In this document: piece by piece, positions 1 to 10,500 of the stretch
How the letters are laid out: every line of letters begins with the position of its first letter
Numbering within the stretch: position 1 is the stretch's first letter
Source of the DNA: Rhodanobacter panaciterrae
GTDB lineage: Bacteria; Pseudomonadota; Gammaproteobacteria; Xanthomonadales; Rhodanobacteraceae
Reading direction: 5' to 3'
Assembly: GCF_014651895.1 (NCBI RefSeq)
Contig: NZ_BMXT01000003.1
Coordinates: 1-64,000 of the forward strand
DNA length: 64,000 bases
Program-made: the position numbers and the translations under genes
Notes under the pieces: model-generated
What the model was told of the DNA's origin: nothing
The model's input: only the letters and a program-made list of their open reading frames with translations
Databases searched by the model: none

Positions 1-32
1 AAGAGTAGGTCACCGCCAGGGGCTTTATCCCA

Positions 33-66
33 AAAACCTCCACCCGAAACGGTGGGGGTTTTTTCT
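33..66 (+). terminator. Rho-independent terminator of an upstream gene outside the window
   Basis: A near-perfect 10-bp stem (aacctccacc / ggtgggggtt, one G-T pair) with a short cgaaac loop runs into a T-rich tail interrupted by one C. No gene precedes it in the window, so it most likely ends a plus-strand transcript that begins before position 1. Confidence 0.75.
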
Positions 67-211
67 TTTGGACGATTCGTCGGCTGCGGCGACGATGTGT
101 GCGTTGCCGCGTGCGGTGAAATGGCCGAGGCATCGATCACTGTCGATGATCCGCGATCCCTTATGATGGACAACACACCGCGATCCGGTCGGTGTTGGAG
201 GGAGCGCGCTC

Positions 212-895
212 TTGTTTGTTCACGTCGAAACACGCCGCCGCCCGCGCTGGCATTGGGCTACGTTGCTCGTGGTTACGCTTTGTGTGGCTTGTTTTGTTGG
301 ACTGGCGCTGACACCGGTACCGCAACGCGGACCGTTGTTGCTGGAATGGGGCACGGTACCAGCCAATATTTTCAACCCGCATGAGGCGTTGCTGCCGCAG
401 TTGGCCGACCCTGCCCTGCTGCGACTGTTCACGGCGCTGTTTATCCATGTGACCTGGCTGCATCTGCTCAGCAATTTATTGTTTCTGGCGATCTTTGGCC
501 TGCCTGGCGAGCGCGCCTTGGGCTCGCTGCGCTTCTTGTTGCTGTTCGTGCTCGGCGGAATCGTGGCGAACCTGATCGGTGCATTGTCGCTGACAGGCGT
601 ACGGCTGCCGATCATCGGCTGCAGTGGCGCAGTATCAGCGGTGGTAGGCACCTACGTGGCGCTGTTTCCGCGCGCCAAACTCGGCTTGGTGCTACCGCTT
701 GGGCTCTATCTGGAATTCGTGCGGGTGCCGGCGTTTCTGCTGATCGGTATCTGGGTGTTGCTGCAATTGCTGTTTAGCTACGCCGGGCCGAGCTATGGCG
801 CCTATGTGTGGTGGGCGCACATAGGCGGCTTTCTGTTCGGCGTGGTGTTTGCGCTGTTTTCACGTGAGGCGATTGCCCGCCGTTTGCGCGGCTGA
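212..895 (+). CDS. Rhomboid-family intramembrane serine protease
   Basis: The 227-residue polytopic membrane protein has the rhomboid signature in order: a HVTWLHLLSN segment (conserved His and Asn of TM2), the catalytic-serine motif GCSGAVSA near residues 134-141, and the catalytic-histidine segment WWAHIGGFLFG near residue 200. Rhomboids cleave single-pass membrane proteins inside the bilayer; the substrate here cannot be told. The start is a TTG at 212 because a GGAGGGAG Shine-Dalgarno lies seven bases upstream; no ATG sits in a comparable position. It is monocistronic, following a terminator and converging on the amidotransferase gene with an 11-base gap. Confidence 0.88.
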   Translation: MFVHVETRRRPRWHWATLLVVTLCVACFVGLALTPVPQRGPLLLEWGTVPANIFNPHEALLPQLADPALLRLFTALFIHVTWLHLLSNLLFLAIFGLPGERALGSLRFLLLFVLGGIVANLIGALSLTGVRLPIIGCSGAVSAVVGTYVALFPRAKLGLVLPLGLYLEFVRVPAFLLIGIWVLLQLLFSYAGPSYGAYVWWAHIGGFLFGVVFALFSREAIARRLRG

Positions 896-906
896 ACGCG
901 AAAGCA

Positions 907-1635
907 TCATCCGGCGGCGACGCTCCAGCCATGCCGTCGGGAAAACTGGCGTAGCAGCCGGCGGGCGAATGGCGTCGCTGCCACCGCGCTGAATATCTGT
1001 TGCGGATCTGTGCCTTCACGCTGCATATCGGCATGCTTGCGCTTGATATAGGCGCGCATCACGTCGGCATTGAATTCAGGGTGGAACTGCGCGCTGACTG
1101 CGCTTGGCCCGTAGCGCAGCAATTGATGCGGATCCCGCGCTGAGCGGGCCAATATGGCGGACCCTTGTGGCCGTTCGAGCACGCTTTGTTCGTGCGTGGT
1201 GTGCGCACGAAAGCTGGCTGGTAACGTGCGGGCCAGCGGATCGTGCGTGACATCGGGCGCCAGTTCGATCGGCTGGGTGCCAATTTCGCGACCACCGGGC
1301 AGGTAATCGACCCGCCCACCCAGCGCATGTGCCATCAACTGATGGCCGTAGCAGACGCCGAACAGCGGTAGTTCAACGTCCATCGCATCACGAATCCAGC
1401 CGGCGGTGCGTTCGCTCCATGCTGCGCGCTCGGTGACCATGGCTGCCGAACCGGTAATCATGGCGCCGGCGACTTCGTGTGGCGACGGCAGCACTTCGCC
1501 AGCCGCGACATCGACGATCCGCAACTGCTGCGCGTGTAAACCTGCACCAAGTCGGAACCAGTGGGGGAAATCACCGTGGCGGGCACGAATGGCATTCGGC
1601 GCGCGGCCGGTGCGGATGATTAATACGGGCTTCAT
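907..1635 (-). CDS. Class I glutamine amidotransferase (GMP synthase-like domain, stand-alone)
   Basis: The 242-residue protein has the class I GATase triad: nucleophile Cys95 in the elbow GVCYGHQ, and His185/Glu187 in the FHPEF motif. The THEQ segment before it resembles the GMP synthase-like subfamily. There is no synthetase domain, so it belongs to the free-standing glutamine amidotransferases, which hydrolyse glutamine or gamma-glutamyl compounds. The acceptor or substrate is unknown. The ATG at 1635 has no strong ribosome site. It lies 33 bases downstream of the GspE-like gene on the same strand, so co-transcription is possible, but no functional link is evident. Confidence 0.85.
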   Translation of the reverse strand: MKPVLIIRTGRAPNAIRARHGDFPHWFRLGAGLHAQQLRIVDVAAGEVLPSPHEVAGAMITGSAAMVTERAAWSERTAGWIRDAMDVELPLFGVCYGHQLMAHALGGRVDYLPGGREIGTQPIELAPDVTHDPLARTLPASFRAHTTHEQSVLERPQGSAILARSARDPHQLLRYGPSAVSAQFHPEFNADVMRAYIKRKHADMQREGTDPQQIFSAVAATPFARRLLRQFSRRHGWSVAAG

Positions 1636-1668
1636 GCGGGAAATCGGGAGTAAATAATTTGGACGTCT

Positions 1669-3489
1669 TTACGGCTTGGCATCATCGAATGCATCAATCG
1701 GCGGCAATACAGTGAGGATTTCCTGCACGGTGGTCAGTCCGGCAGCCACTTGGTCGGCGGCGGAGATACGCAGCGGCCGCATGCCCTCGGACAGCGCAGC
1801 CTGACCGAAACCGCTCAAATCGAGCTGGGCCGAAATCAGTCCGCGCAACCGCGGCGACAACTTCATCATTTCGTAGATGCCGGTACGCCCCATGAAACCG
1901 GTGTTGCGACATTCCAGGCAACCGACCGGCTCGAACACCTGCTCCGGTACCGGTATTGTCCAACCGTGAGTGAGTACGATCCATGCCTGCGGGTCCTGTG
2001 TCGTCGCCCGCTTGCAGTGCGGGCACAGCGTGCGCACCAACCGCTGTGCGACCACGCCGGTCAGGGTGGACTGGATCAGGTAATGCGGCACGCCCAGATC
2101 GAGCAGTCGAGTGACTGCGCTAGGCGCGTCATTGGTGTGCAAGGTGGATAACACCAGATGGCCGGTGAGTGAGGCCTGCACCGCCATCTGCGCGGTTTCC
2201 AGGTCGCGGATCTCGCCGACCATGATGATGTCCGGATCCTGCCGCAGCAGCGTGCGCACGCCGGCGGCGAAATCCAGGTCGATCGCGGCATGCACCTGCA
2301 TCTGATTGAATTCGGGTGAGACCATTTCGATAGGGTCTTCCACGGTACACACGTTGAGTTCCGGCGTGGCCAGATGCTTCAGCGTGGAATACAGCGTGGT
2401 GGTCTTGCCTGAGCCTGTCGGGCCGGTGACAAGCACGATGCCGTGCGGTCGTTCGACCATGCTGCGCCAGTTGGCGCTCTCGCTCGGGGAAAAGCCGAGC
2501 TGGGCAAAATCCTTGACCACCAGGTCTGGGTCGAAGATGCGCATCACCACTTTTTCGCCAAACGCGGTGGGCATGTTCGAGATGCGCAATTCGACCTCGC
2601 GGCCGGAAGCCGAGCGCGTCTTGATGCGTCCGTCCTGCGGCCGGCGCTTCTCGGCCACGTCCATGCGCGCGAGAATCTTGATGCGCGCAGTGACCGCCGT
2701 CATCACCGGCGCCGGCAACTCGAACACCTTCTGCATGATGCCGTCGATGCGGAAGCGGATGTGCCCGGTGTCGCGACGTGGTTCCAGATGGATGTCCGAC
2801 GCGCGTTGCTCGAACGCGTATTGCAGCAACCAGTCGACGATATGCACGACGTGGCGGTCGTCGGCACCGACCTCGCCGCTCTTGCCCAGTTCGACCAGCT
2901 GCTCGAAGTTGAGGATGGCGGCGGAACTGTCGCTGCCGGTCTTGGCATCCTGTGCCAGCTGGATCGAGCGCTGGACGCCGTAGAACTCCTGCAGATAGCG
3001 GTTGATGTCGACCGGACTGGCCACGACCCGCTTGATATCCCGGCGCAGCATCTGCGCCAGATCGGGAGCCCAGCCCGCATCAAACGGTTCACAGGTGGCA
3101 AACGTCACCTCGCCTGGTGCGACCGCGATCGGCAGGATCCGGTGACGCTTGGCGTAGGCATGACTCACCGACTGGGTGACCGAAGCGACATTGATCTTCA
3201 TCGGATCGATTTTCAGGTACGGCAGTCCGGCGTGACCGGCCAGCCATTCGGTCAGGATTTCCAGGCTCAGTGGACGCCCCGTGCCGTGCTGGTTCGTCAG
3301 CTTGGCGTTGGCGATCAACACCAATGGATGCAATTCCACCATGCTGCGACCGGCGCGCGCGCCCATGCGCACCTGCTTGGCGTCGTCGGCCAGCAGATAA
3401 CCGTCGACCACCAGGGCGGCCAGCAGATCGTCCAGTTCAAGCCGACCACGGCGGCCCAGCAGGGATGCGATTTGTGGTGATGCGGCCAT
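1669..3489 (-). CDS. GspE/PilB/PulE-type secretion ATPase, stand-alone
   Basis: The 606-residue protein has an N-terminal GspE/MshE-N-like region (about residues 30-190) and a C-terminal secretion ATPase domain. Walker A is GPTGSGKTTT near residue 356, Walker B is DPDIIMVGEIRD, and a tetracysteine zinc motif is visible (CPHC near 487, CLEC near 524). Such ATPases power type II secretion or type IV pilus assembly from the cytoplasmic face. No gspF/pilC, pseudopilin or secretin gene is adjacent, so its machine must be encoded elsewhere. It is divergent from glyQ. The length is typical of the family and the motifs look intact. Confidence 0.9.
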   Translation of the reverse strand: MAASPQIASLLGRRGRLELDDLLAALVVDGYLLADDAKQVRMGARAGRSMVELHPLVLIANAKLTNQHGTGRPLSLEILTEWLAGHAGLPYLKIDPMKINVASVTQSVSHAYAKRHRILPIAVAPGEVTFATCEPFDAGWAPDLAQMLRRDIKRVVASPVDINRYLQEFYGVQRSIQLAQDAKTGSDSSAAILNFEQLVELGKSGEVGADDRHVVHIVDWLLQYAFEQRASDIHLEPRRDTGHIRFRIDGIMQKVFELPAPVMTAVTARIKILARMDVAEKRRPQDGRIKTRSASGREVELRISNMPTAFGEKVVMRIFDPDLVVKDFAQLGFSPSESANWRSMVERPHGIVLVTGPTGSGKTTTLYSTLKHLATPELNVCTVEDPIEMVSPEFNQMQVHAAIDLDFAAGVRTLLRQDPDIIMVGEIRDLETAQMAVQASLTGHLVLSTLHTNDAPSAVTRLLDLGVPHYLIQSTLTGVVAQRLVRTLCPHCKRATTQDPQAWIVLTHGWTIPVPEQVFEPVGCLECRNTGFMGRTGIYEMMKLSPRLRGLISAQLDLSGFGQAALSEGMRPLRISAADQVAAGLTTVQEILTVLPPIDAFDDAKP

Positions 3490-3551
3490 CCGGATGTAAC
3501 CCCCGTAGTGCTTTTTCAGACCCGTAATCCAGTGGGAAAGCGAGCTGCGGC

Positions 3552-3557
3552 TATACT
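3552..3557 (+). promoter_or_regulatory. Possible -10 element for glyQS
   Basis: TATACT lies 30 bases before the glyQ start in the 98-base divergent gap. No convincing -35 is found 16-18 bases upstream, so the call rests on the -10 hexamer and its position. Confidence 0.35.
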
Positions 3558-3587
3558 AGCGCGCTTTACCCAAGGTCACGGAAAGCC

Positions 3588-4499
3588 ATGTCCGCGCGTA
3601 CCTTCCAGGATGTGATCCAGACCCTCAACCGCTACTGGGCGGCGCAGGGTTGCGTGTTGTTGCAGCCGCTCGATACCGAGGTCGGCGCAGGCACATTCCA
3701 CCCCGCCACTTTCCTGCGCGCGCTCGGTCCCGAGCCGTGGGCCGCCGCTTATGTGCAGCCGTCGCGTCGACCCACCGACGGCCGCTACGGCGAGAACCCG
3801 AACCGCCTGCAGCATTACTACCAGTACCAGGTGGTGATGAAGCCGAACCCGGAAAACATCCTCGAACTGTACATCGGTTCACTGAAGGAACTCGGCCTCG
3901 ACCCACTGGTGCACGACCTGCGCTTCGTCGAGGACAACTGGGAATCGCCCACGCTGGGTGCCTGGGGTCTCGGCTGGGAGGTCTGGTTGAACGGCATGGA
4001 AGTGACCCAGTTCACCTACTTCCAGCAGGCTGGCGGACTCGAATGCCGTCCGGTGACTGGCGAGATCACCTACGGTCTCGAGCGGTTGGCGATGTATCTG
4101 CAAAACGTGGACAACGTCTACGACCTGGTCTGGACGGATGGTCCGCGCGGCACGGTCACTTATGGCGACGTGTTCCACCAGAACGAGGTGGAGCAGAGTA
4201 CCTACAACTTCGAGCATGCCAATGTGGCCGATCTGCTGCACTGGTTCGACGCCTGCGAGGCAATGGCGAACCAGCTGATTGCCGCGAACCTGCCGCTGCC
4301 GGCCTATGAGCAGGTGATGAAGGCCAGTCATACATTCAATCTGCTCGATGCACGTCGCGCGATCAGCGTCACCGAGCGCCAGCGGTACATCCTGCGCGTG
4401 CGCACGCTGTCGCGCAGCGTGGCCGAAACCTATGTGGCACAGCGCGAGAAACTCGGTTTCCCGGGCCTCAAGCAAGTGAAGGAGCCGGCTCATGGCTGA
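3588..4499 (+). CDS. glyQ: Glycyl-tRNA synthetase alpha subunit
   Basis: The 303-residue protein is the catalytic subunit of the heterotetrameric bacterial glycyl-tRNA synthetase, which charges tRNA-Gly using ATP. It begins with the family-typical [13 protein letters not shown] segment and contains the well-conserved [22 protein letters not shown] block around residues 60-80. Length is normal for the family (about 300). It overlaps glyS by 8 bases, the usual arrangement for translational coupling of the two subunits. The ATG at 3588 gives the standard N terminus. Confidence 0.98.
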   Translation: MSARTFQDVIQTLNRYWAAQGCVLLQPLDTEVGAGTFHPATFLRALGPEPWAAAYVQPSRRPTDGRYGENPNRLQHYYQYQVVMKPNPENILELYIGSLKELGLDPLVHDLRFVEDNWESPTLGAWGLGWEVWLNGMEVTQFTYFQQAGGLECRPVTGEITYGLERLAMYLQNVDNVYDLVWTDGPRGTVTYGDVFHQNEVEQSTYNFEHANVADLLHWFDACEAMANQLIAANLPLPAYEQVMKASHTFNLLDARRAISVTERQRYILRVRTLSRSVAETYVAQREKLGFPGLKQVKEPAHG

Positions 4500-6639
4500 G
4501 CACAAGCCGCTGTTGATCGAACTGGGTACCGAGGAACTGCCGCCGAAGGCGCTGGACGAACTTTCCTCGGCATTTTTGCGTGGCATCTGCGATGGGTTGG
4601 CCAAACGCGGCATCGACGCCGCGCTGGATCAGGCGAAAGCCTATTGCTCGCCACGTCGTCTGGCGGCACATATTCCTGGCGTCGCGCAGGCGCAGCCCGA
4701 GCAGGCGATCGAGCGGCGTGGCCCGGCCATGAACGCCGCGCTGGATGCCGACGGTCAGCCGTCCAAGGCGCTGCACGGTTTCGCGCAGTCGTGCGGTGTC
4801 GGCGTGGAACAGCTTGAGAAACTCGAAACCGACAAGGGCGCGTGGTTCGTGTTCCGTGCGGTGAAACCAGGCCAGCCGGTGGCAGCGTTGCTGCCTGAGA
4901 TCATCGAAGAGGCGCTGAAGGGCTTGCCGATTCCGCGGCCGATGCGCTGGGCCGACCACGACTACAGCTTCGTGCGTCCGGTCCACTGGCTGGTGATCCT
5001 GCACGGCGCCGAGATCGTCGATGGCGGCGTGCTGGGCCTGAAGAGCGGCCGCAAATCGCGTGGCCATCGCTTCATGCATTCGCAACCGGTGCATGTGGCC
5101 GATGCCGACAGCTGGCTGGACGCGATGCGCGCTTCCAACGTGCTGGCCGATCCGCAGGAACGGCGCCAGCGCATCCGCGCACAGGTCGAACAGGCAGCCA
5201 AGCAAACCGGCGGCGTGCCGCGGCTGGATGATGCCTTGCTCGACGAGATCGCCAACCTCACCGAATGGCCGGTGGCGATCGCCTGCACGTTCGAGCGCGA
5301 GTTTCTCGCGGTGCCGCCGGAAGCCTTGGTCACCACGATGGAGACCAACCAGAAGTTCGTGCCGGTGTTCGATGCCGCAGGCAAGCTCACCGAGCATTTC
5401 ATCGGCATCGCGAATATCGACAGCAATGATCCCGCAGAAATACGCAAAGGCTACGAGCGAGTCATCCGCCCGCGCTTCGCCGACGCGAAATTTTTCTGGG
5501 ACGAGGATCTGAAGACGCCGCTGGCCAGCTATCAGGAGCAGCTCAAGAGCGTCACCTACCAGCAGGCGCTGGGCAGTCTGTGGGACAAAAGCGTGCGCGT
5601 GGCCGAACTGGCGCGCGTGATCGCCAATCGGGTCGGCGTCGATGCCGCTGCCGCCACGCGCGCAGCGAGCCTGAGCAAGTGCGACCTGCTGACCCGCATG
5701 GTCGGCGAGTTCCCCGAGCTGCAGGGTGTGATGGGGCGCTATTACGCCAGCCACCACGGTGAATCGGCGGAGGTGGCCGAAGCACTCGACAGCTATTACC
5801 AGCCACGCTACGGCGGCGATGCGATCGCCGCCGGGAAGCTCGGCCAGGTACTCGCCGTCGCCGAGCGGCTGGACACATTGGCCGGCATTTTCGCCGTCGG
5901 CATGAAGCCGGGCGGCAGCAAGGATCCGTTTGCCTTGCGTCGTGCCGCATTGGGTCTGGCGCGTACGCTGATCGAAGCCGGCATGGAACTGGATCTGCGC
6001 GGCAGCTTGGTCGAAGCGCTGGAACAACTGCCCGACAGCGCACTGGCGGCGGGACTGAAACCGGGCAAGGACGGCAAGTCGGGGGCCCTGAATGCGGGCC
6101 AGCGGCGGGCGATCCTGCTCGACGAGTTGTATGACTTCGTGCTTGATCGCCTGCGCGGCTACTACGCCGAACAGGGCTTCGATAACGCTCAGTTCGAAGC
6201 GGTGCTGGCCGTGCAGCCGAGTAGCCTGGCCGATTTCGACCGGCGCCTGCGCGCGGTCGCCGAATTCGGCCGTCGCCCGGAAGCGGTCAGCTTGGCGGCC
6301 GCCAACAAGCGTGTCGCCAACATCCTGCGCAAGCAGGCGGAAGAGGTTGGCGCGCCAGTCATCGGCCGCGTCGTCGATCCTGCACATTTCGAAGCGGATG
6401 CCGAGCGCGAACTGGCTGATGCGCTGGCCTCTGCACGGCTGGAGACCGCCGAAGCACTGGGTGCTGGCGATTACACCGCCGTACTGGCTCGCCTATCGCA
6501 ACTGCAGGCGCCGGTGGACACGTTCTTCGACAGCGTGTTGGTGAACGCCGACAATCCGGCCGTGCGAGCCAATCGGCTGGCCCTGCTCGGGCAGCTGAAG
6601 GCGCAGTTCAGCGCCATCGCCGACATCGCCCTGCTCTGA
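4492..6639 (+). CDS. glyS: Glycyl-tRNA synthetase beta subunit
   Basis: The 715-residue protein begins with the typical [15 protein letters not shown] and holds the full beta-subunit length, including the C-terminal helical anticodon-binding (DALR-like) region that ends the protein. The beta subunit recognises tRNA-Gly and supports the alpha subunit. The start codon lies inside the end of glyQ, preceded by AAGGAG. A strong terminator follows 11 bases after the stop, so glyQS forms a two-gene operon. A 639-codon open frame antisense to this gene is a codon-bias shadow. Confidence 0.98.
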   Translation: MAEHKPLLIELGTEELPPKALDELSSAFLRGICDGLAKRGIDAALDQAKAYCSPRRLAAHIPGVAQAQPEQAIERRGPAMNAALDADGQPSKALHGFAQSCGVGVEQLEKLETDKGAWFVFRAVKPGQPVAALLPEIIEEALKGLPIPRPMRWADHDYSFVRPVHWLVILHGAEIVDGGVLGLKSGRKSRGHRFMHSQPVHVADADSWLDAMRASNVLADPQERRQRIRAQVEQAAKQTGGVPRLDDALLDEIANLTEWPVAIACTFEREFLAVPPEALVTTMETNQKFVPVFDAAGKLTEHFIGIANIDSNDPAEIRKGYERVIRPRFADAKFFWDEDLKTPLASYQEQLKSVTYQQALGSLWDKSVRVAELARVIANRVGVDAAAATRAASLSKCDLLTRMVGEFPELQGVMGRYYASHHGESAEVAEALDSYYQPRYGGDAIAAGKLGQVLAVAERLDTLAGIFAVGMKPGGSKDPFALRRAALGLARTLIEAGMELDLRGSLVEALEQLPDSALAAGLKPGKDGKSGALNAGQRRAILLDELYDFVLDRLRGYYAEQGFDNAQFEAVLAVQPSSLADFDRRLRAVAEFGRRPEAVSLAAANKRVANILRKQAEEVGAPVIGRVVDPAHFEADAERELADALASARLETAEALGAGDYTAVLARLSQLQAPVDTFFDSVLVNADNPAVRANRLALLGQLKAQFSAIADIALL

Positions 6640-6650
6640 GCGTGGACCAC

Positions 6651-6686
6651 AAAAACGCGGCAGCCGTCATGGCTGCCGCGTTTTTG
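6651..6686 (+). terminator. Terminator of glyQS (bidirectional)
   Basis: A perfect 15-bp inverted repeat (aaaaacgcggcagcc / ggctgccgcgttttt, 5-base loop) gives a GC-rich stem flanked by A and T runs. It can stop both glyS on the plus strand and the XRE regulator, whose stop lies at 6711 on the minus strand. Confidence 0.93.
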
Positions 6687-6710
6687 TAGTAATTGGATAC
6701 GTGCTCAGTG

Positions 6711-7271
6711 TCAGGCAGTGCCGCGCTCTTTGCGTATCCGCTCAGCCAGCTGGTGATTGAACGTCACCATGGCGATCGGGTCCACATGCGAGCCACCTGG
6801 ACTGAGGATTTCGTAGAGCTGCGACAGCAGATCCGTGTTCTCCGACAATCGAAGCTGACTGCCGCCCAGGCTCAGTTCCGACTGCAGGATTTGCACGGCG
6901 GCGTTCAGCCGCTGGGCATCGACACCTGCGCTGGCAACGTGACCATCCGTGCTCGGTCGACTGTGCGATCGGTGCGATGTCACCTTTTCCGAACTGTACT
7001 GGTCATCCAGCGTGGGGACCGTAGGGTCAGCTTGCAGCGCGCCCTCGCCTGCCACCAACCAGACCAGTGAAATACCCAAGGTGCGTGCCAGCGTGACGCA
7101 GCGCGCGCGTGATGGATCGGTATTGCCATCGCGCCAGCTACGCACCACGCCTTCGGAGAAGCCGCACATCCTGGCGATTTCCGTAGCGCTACCGACTCGC
7201 TGGATCAGCAACTTGATGCGTTCCGCGAAGCTACCCGTAGCTGGTGGGTTCGTGAAATTTTGCGTTTTCAT
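6711..7271 (-). CDS. XRE/CI-like helix-turn-helix transcriptional regulator
   Basis: The 186-residue protein has an N-terminal helix-turn-helix (about residues 10-75; core TEIARMCGFSEGVVRSW) followed by the WLVAGEG turn common in phage CI-type DNA-binding domains. The C-terminal part (about 80-186) matches no domain I recognise and lacks LexA/S24 peptidase motifs. I choose the ATG at 7271. A TTG at 7328 would add 19 poorly supported residues, and neither start has a clear ribosome site. It is divergent from the TonB receptor across 288 bases and may regulate it or itself, which is inference from position only. Confidence 0.75.
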   Translation of the reverse strand: MKTQNFTNPPATGSFAERIKLLIQRVGSATEIARMCGFSEGVVRSWRDGNTDPSRARCVTLARTLGISLVWLVAGEGALQADPTVPTLDDQYSSEKVTSHRSHSRPSTDGHVASAGVDAQRLNAAVQILQSELSLGGSQLRLSENTDLLSQLYEILSPGGSHVDPIAMVTFNHQLAERIRKERGTA

Positions 7272-7366
7272 GGTTTTGGCCGGAAGGTTTGGTGGACATT
7301 GTCGACTTACCGCAAAGTAATGCGACAAGTCAAGTGAAGCATGCGTGAAAAAAAGTTATGGAAGTG

Positions 7367-7395
7367 TTGACCTCCGCACTTTCTTGAATTAACGT
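7367..7395 (+). promoter_or_regulatory. Predicted sigma-70 promoter of the TonB-dependent receptor
   Basis: The -35 TTGACC (five of six) and -10 TAACGT (T, A and final T match) are separated by 17 bases. The expected leader is about 155 nt. Two small palindromes lie just downstream (TTGCGCAA near 7405-7412 and AACGTACGTT at 7426-7435), plausible operator positions for the divergent regulator. Confidence 0.5.
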
Positions 7396-7559
7396 CACAA
7401 TAACTTGCGCAAAAGTTTACGCAGGAACGTACGTTTTATCACGTGGATCGGCATGGGCTGGGCATTTTGCTTGGGGATGTCGTCCTTGGATGTTACGAAC
7501 ACACAAAAAGTTTCATGTGTCCGGATAGTTCGGGCTGAACCTTGGGGAGTTACCATTTT

Positions 7560-10500
7560 ATGAATTCGCGTAAAAATTTCACGACGAGTCAGTTGCGTCG
7601 TACATCTCTGGCAATCGGACTTGGCTTGTGCATCGTCGGCACGAGCGCTTTGGCGCAGTCGACCACGGGTAGCATCTTCGGCCAAGCACAGGCCGGCGCA
7701 ACCGTGCTGATCAAGAGCACGTCAGGCATCTCCCGCCAGGTCGCTGTTGATTCGACCGGGCACTATACGGCGAGCGCGTTGCCGCTGGGTGACTATACGG
7801 TAACCCTGCAGCGCGACGGCCAGACCGTCGACTCGCGTTCAAACGTCACGCTGCGCGTGGGCTCGGGCACCGAAGTTTCCTTCGGCGCGCAGGGTGCAAA
7901 GGATCTTACAGCGGTGACGGTCCAGGCCAATGCCCTGCCGACCATCGACGTCAGCGCGGTCGATTCCCGCACGGTCATCACGTCTGAGCAGCTGGCCAAG
8001 TTGCCGATCGGGCGCAGTGCCGAAGCGATTGCGCTGCTCGCGCCGGGCGTTGTGCCGGGCTCCAGCCTGATCACCGGCAGCCTTGGTCAGCCGTTGGTCT
8101 CGTTCGGTGGCTCTTCGGTGACAGAGAACGCTTATTACGTTAATGGATTCAACACCACCGATCCGCTTAGCGGCTTGGGTGGTCTGGCATTGCCGTACGG
8201 CGCCATCGACCAGCAGGAAATTCTTACTGGCGGTTATGACGCGGCTTATGGTCGTTCCGATGGTGGCGTGATCAGCCAAGTCGGTAAGCGTGGCACGAAC
8301 GAATGGCATTTCGGCGCCCAGATCCAGTGGACTCCTACTGATCTGCAGAGCGATCCACGTAATTTCTATTATGTGAAGCCGTCGGCCAATCACGATCCGA
8401 GCGTAGCTGGCCCGCAGGGTGCCATTCGTCAGTATCGCAAGGACAACAAGGCTTGGACGACGACGGTCGACGCCTATGTCGGCGGCCCGCTGATCCAAGA
8501 CAAATTGTTCTTCTTCGCAGCCGTTGAAGGTCAGCGTCAGCAAGGCACGAGCGTCGCTGCCGTTTCACCCAATGTTGTTAAGGGTTTCGACACACATTAC
8601 CGCTACGACAACCCGAAGTGGTACGGCAAGCTGGATTGGAACATCACCGACAGCAACATTCTTGAACTGACCGGTGCCTCCAGCAAGCAGTCCTATCAGG
8701 GTGCGGTCGACAATTACAGCTACGTCACACATACCGACGGGGCTTTCAGCAGCAACGCCACGTCGACCAAGACGGGCAGCGACCTCTACTCGGCCAAATT
8801 CACCAGCTACATCACTGACGATCTCAGCTTGACCGCCTTGTACGGCAAGATGAAGGGCACCCTGTACAGCACCACGCCGGGCTATGACCCGAACACTATC
8901 GCTCTGCTGACGCCCAATTTCCAAAATCCGGCGCTTAATGGCAACAGGCCGATCATCAACAACCAGAACATCGTGACGCTGGCCAACCCGGCACACCGCA
9001 CGACCAACACCAATCTGCGTATCGATCTGTCCTACAAACTGGGTGATCACACGATCACCGGCGGTATCGACAATCAGAATGTGGCCGATATGAACGACGG
9101 TACCGTCACGTCAGGGCCGGGCTACGCGTGGGAGTATGGTGCGAGCAACGGTTACATTACGGGTGCCCCAGGTACGGATCCTTTCGTAGCTGCTCCGACC
9201 AACGGCTATTATGTCGACAAATACATCTTTGGCAATAATGCGTCGGTGCGTACCACGCAGCGTGCCCAGTACATTCAGGATACGTGGCAGGTCACCGACC
9301 GCTGGTTGGTAAAGGCGGGTCTGCGCAACGACCAGTTCACCAACTTCAACGGTAACGGTGTACCGTACCTGCGCCTGACCACCCCGCAGTGGGCACCACG
9401 TGTCGGCTTCAGCTGGGACGTGAACGGCGACTCCAGCTTCAAGGTCTACGGCAATGCCGGCCGGTACTACCTGGCCATGCCCTCCACCGTGGCCCTGCGC
9501 TCCGCGGGTGCCTCGATATATACCCGGGAGTACTTCAACTACACCGGTATCGATGCCAATGGCTATCCCACGGGTCTGAGCCCGATCGCCACCAGCACAG
9601 GTGGCCCGATCTCGGCCAACCTGGAATACGGCATACCGCGCGATCCGAAGACGGCAACCTCGACGAACCTCAGGTCTGAATATCAGGACGAGTACATCCT
9701 TGGCTTTGACAAGAAGCTGGGTGATTCGTGGGCGTACGGTGCCAAAGCCACCTACCGCAATCTGCGCAATGCAATCGATGACATCGGTGACTCGGACAAG
9801 ATCTTGGCCAAGATGGATGCGATGGGCATCAATCCCGCCAGCTACGATCCGAACGCGGTCCAGGGCAGTTACCTGATCAATCCGGGCAGCACCAGCATCT
9901 TCGAGATTGCGAAGCTGGGTGGTGGCTATTACACCGTACCGGTCACCTGGAAGGAGTTCGGTTTCAACACCACGCTGAAGCGTAAGTACTACGGCTTGGA
10001 TCTCTACCTCGAGCATCCGTTTGACGGCAAGTGGTTTGGCAAGGTCGACTACTTGTACTCGAAGAGCTACGGCAACAGCGAAGGCCAGGTGCGCTCGGAC
10101 ATCGGCCAGACTGACGTGTCGGCCACGGTCGACTGGGATTACGCCGAGGTTATGGACTATGCAAATGGCAATCTGTCCAATGATCGCCGGCACCAGCTGA
10201 AGGCGTTTGGCGCCTACCAGCTTGCTCCGGAATGGATGGTCTCAGGCAACTTGCAGGTGCTGTCCGGTTCACCGCAGACTTGCCTCGGTCGATATGGCGT
10301 GAATCAGACCAATCCGAGTCTGGGTTACGGTCCGTACTATCACTGGTGCAATGGCGTGCCATTCTCCCCGGGCAAGACGCATAACCCGTGGACGTATACG
10401 CTCAGCCTCGGTGGTGAGTACCGTCCGGAGTGGGCTGGCAAGAAGTTGGCCTTCAATATGACGGTCTACAACGTGCTTAATTCTCAGCGAACCACGCAGA

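Noticed and set aside
4468..6387. 639-codon open frame antisense to glyS
   Set aside because: It is the reverse shadow of glyS in GC-rich DNA; no domain, no ribosome site, and glyS is certain.
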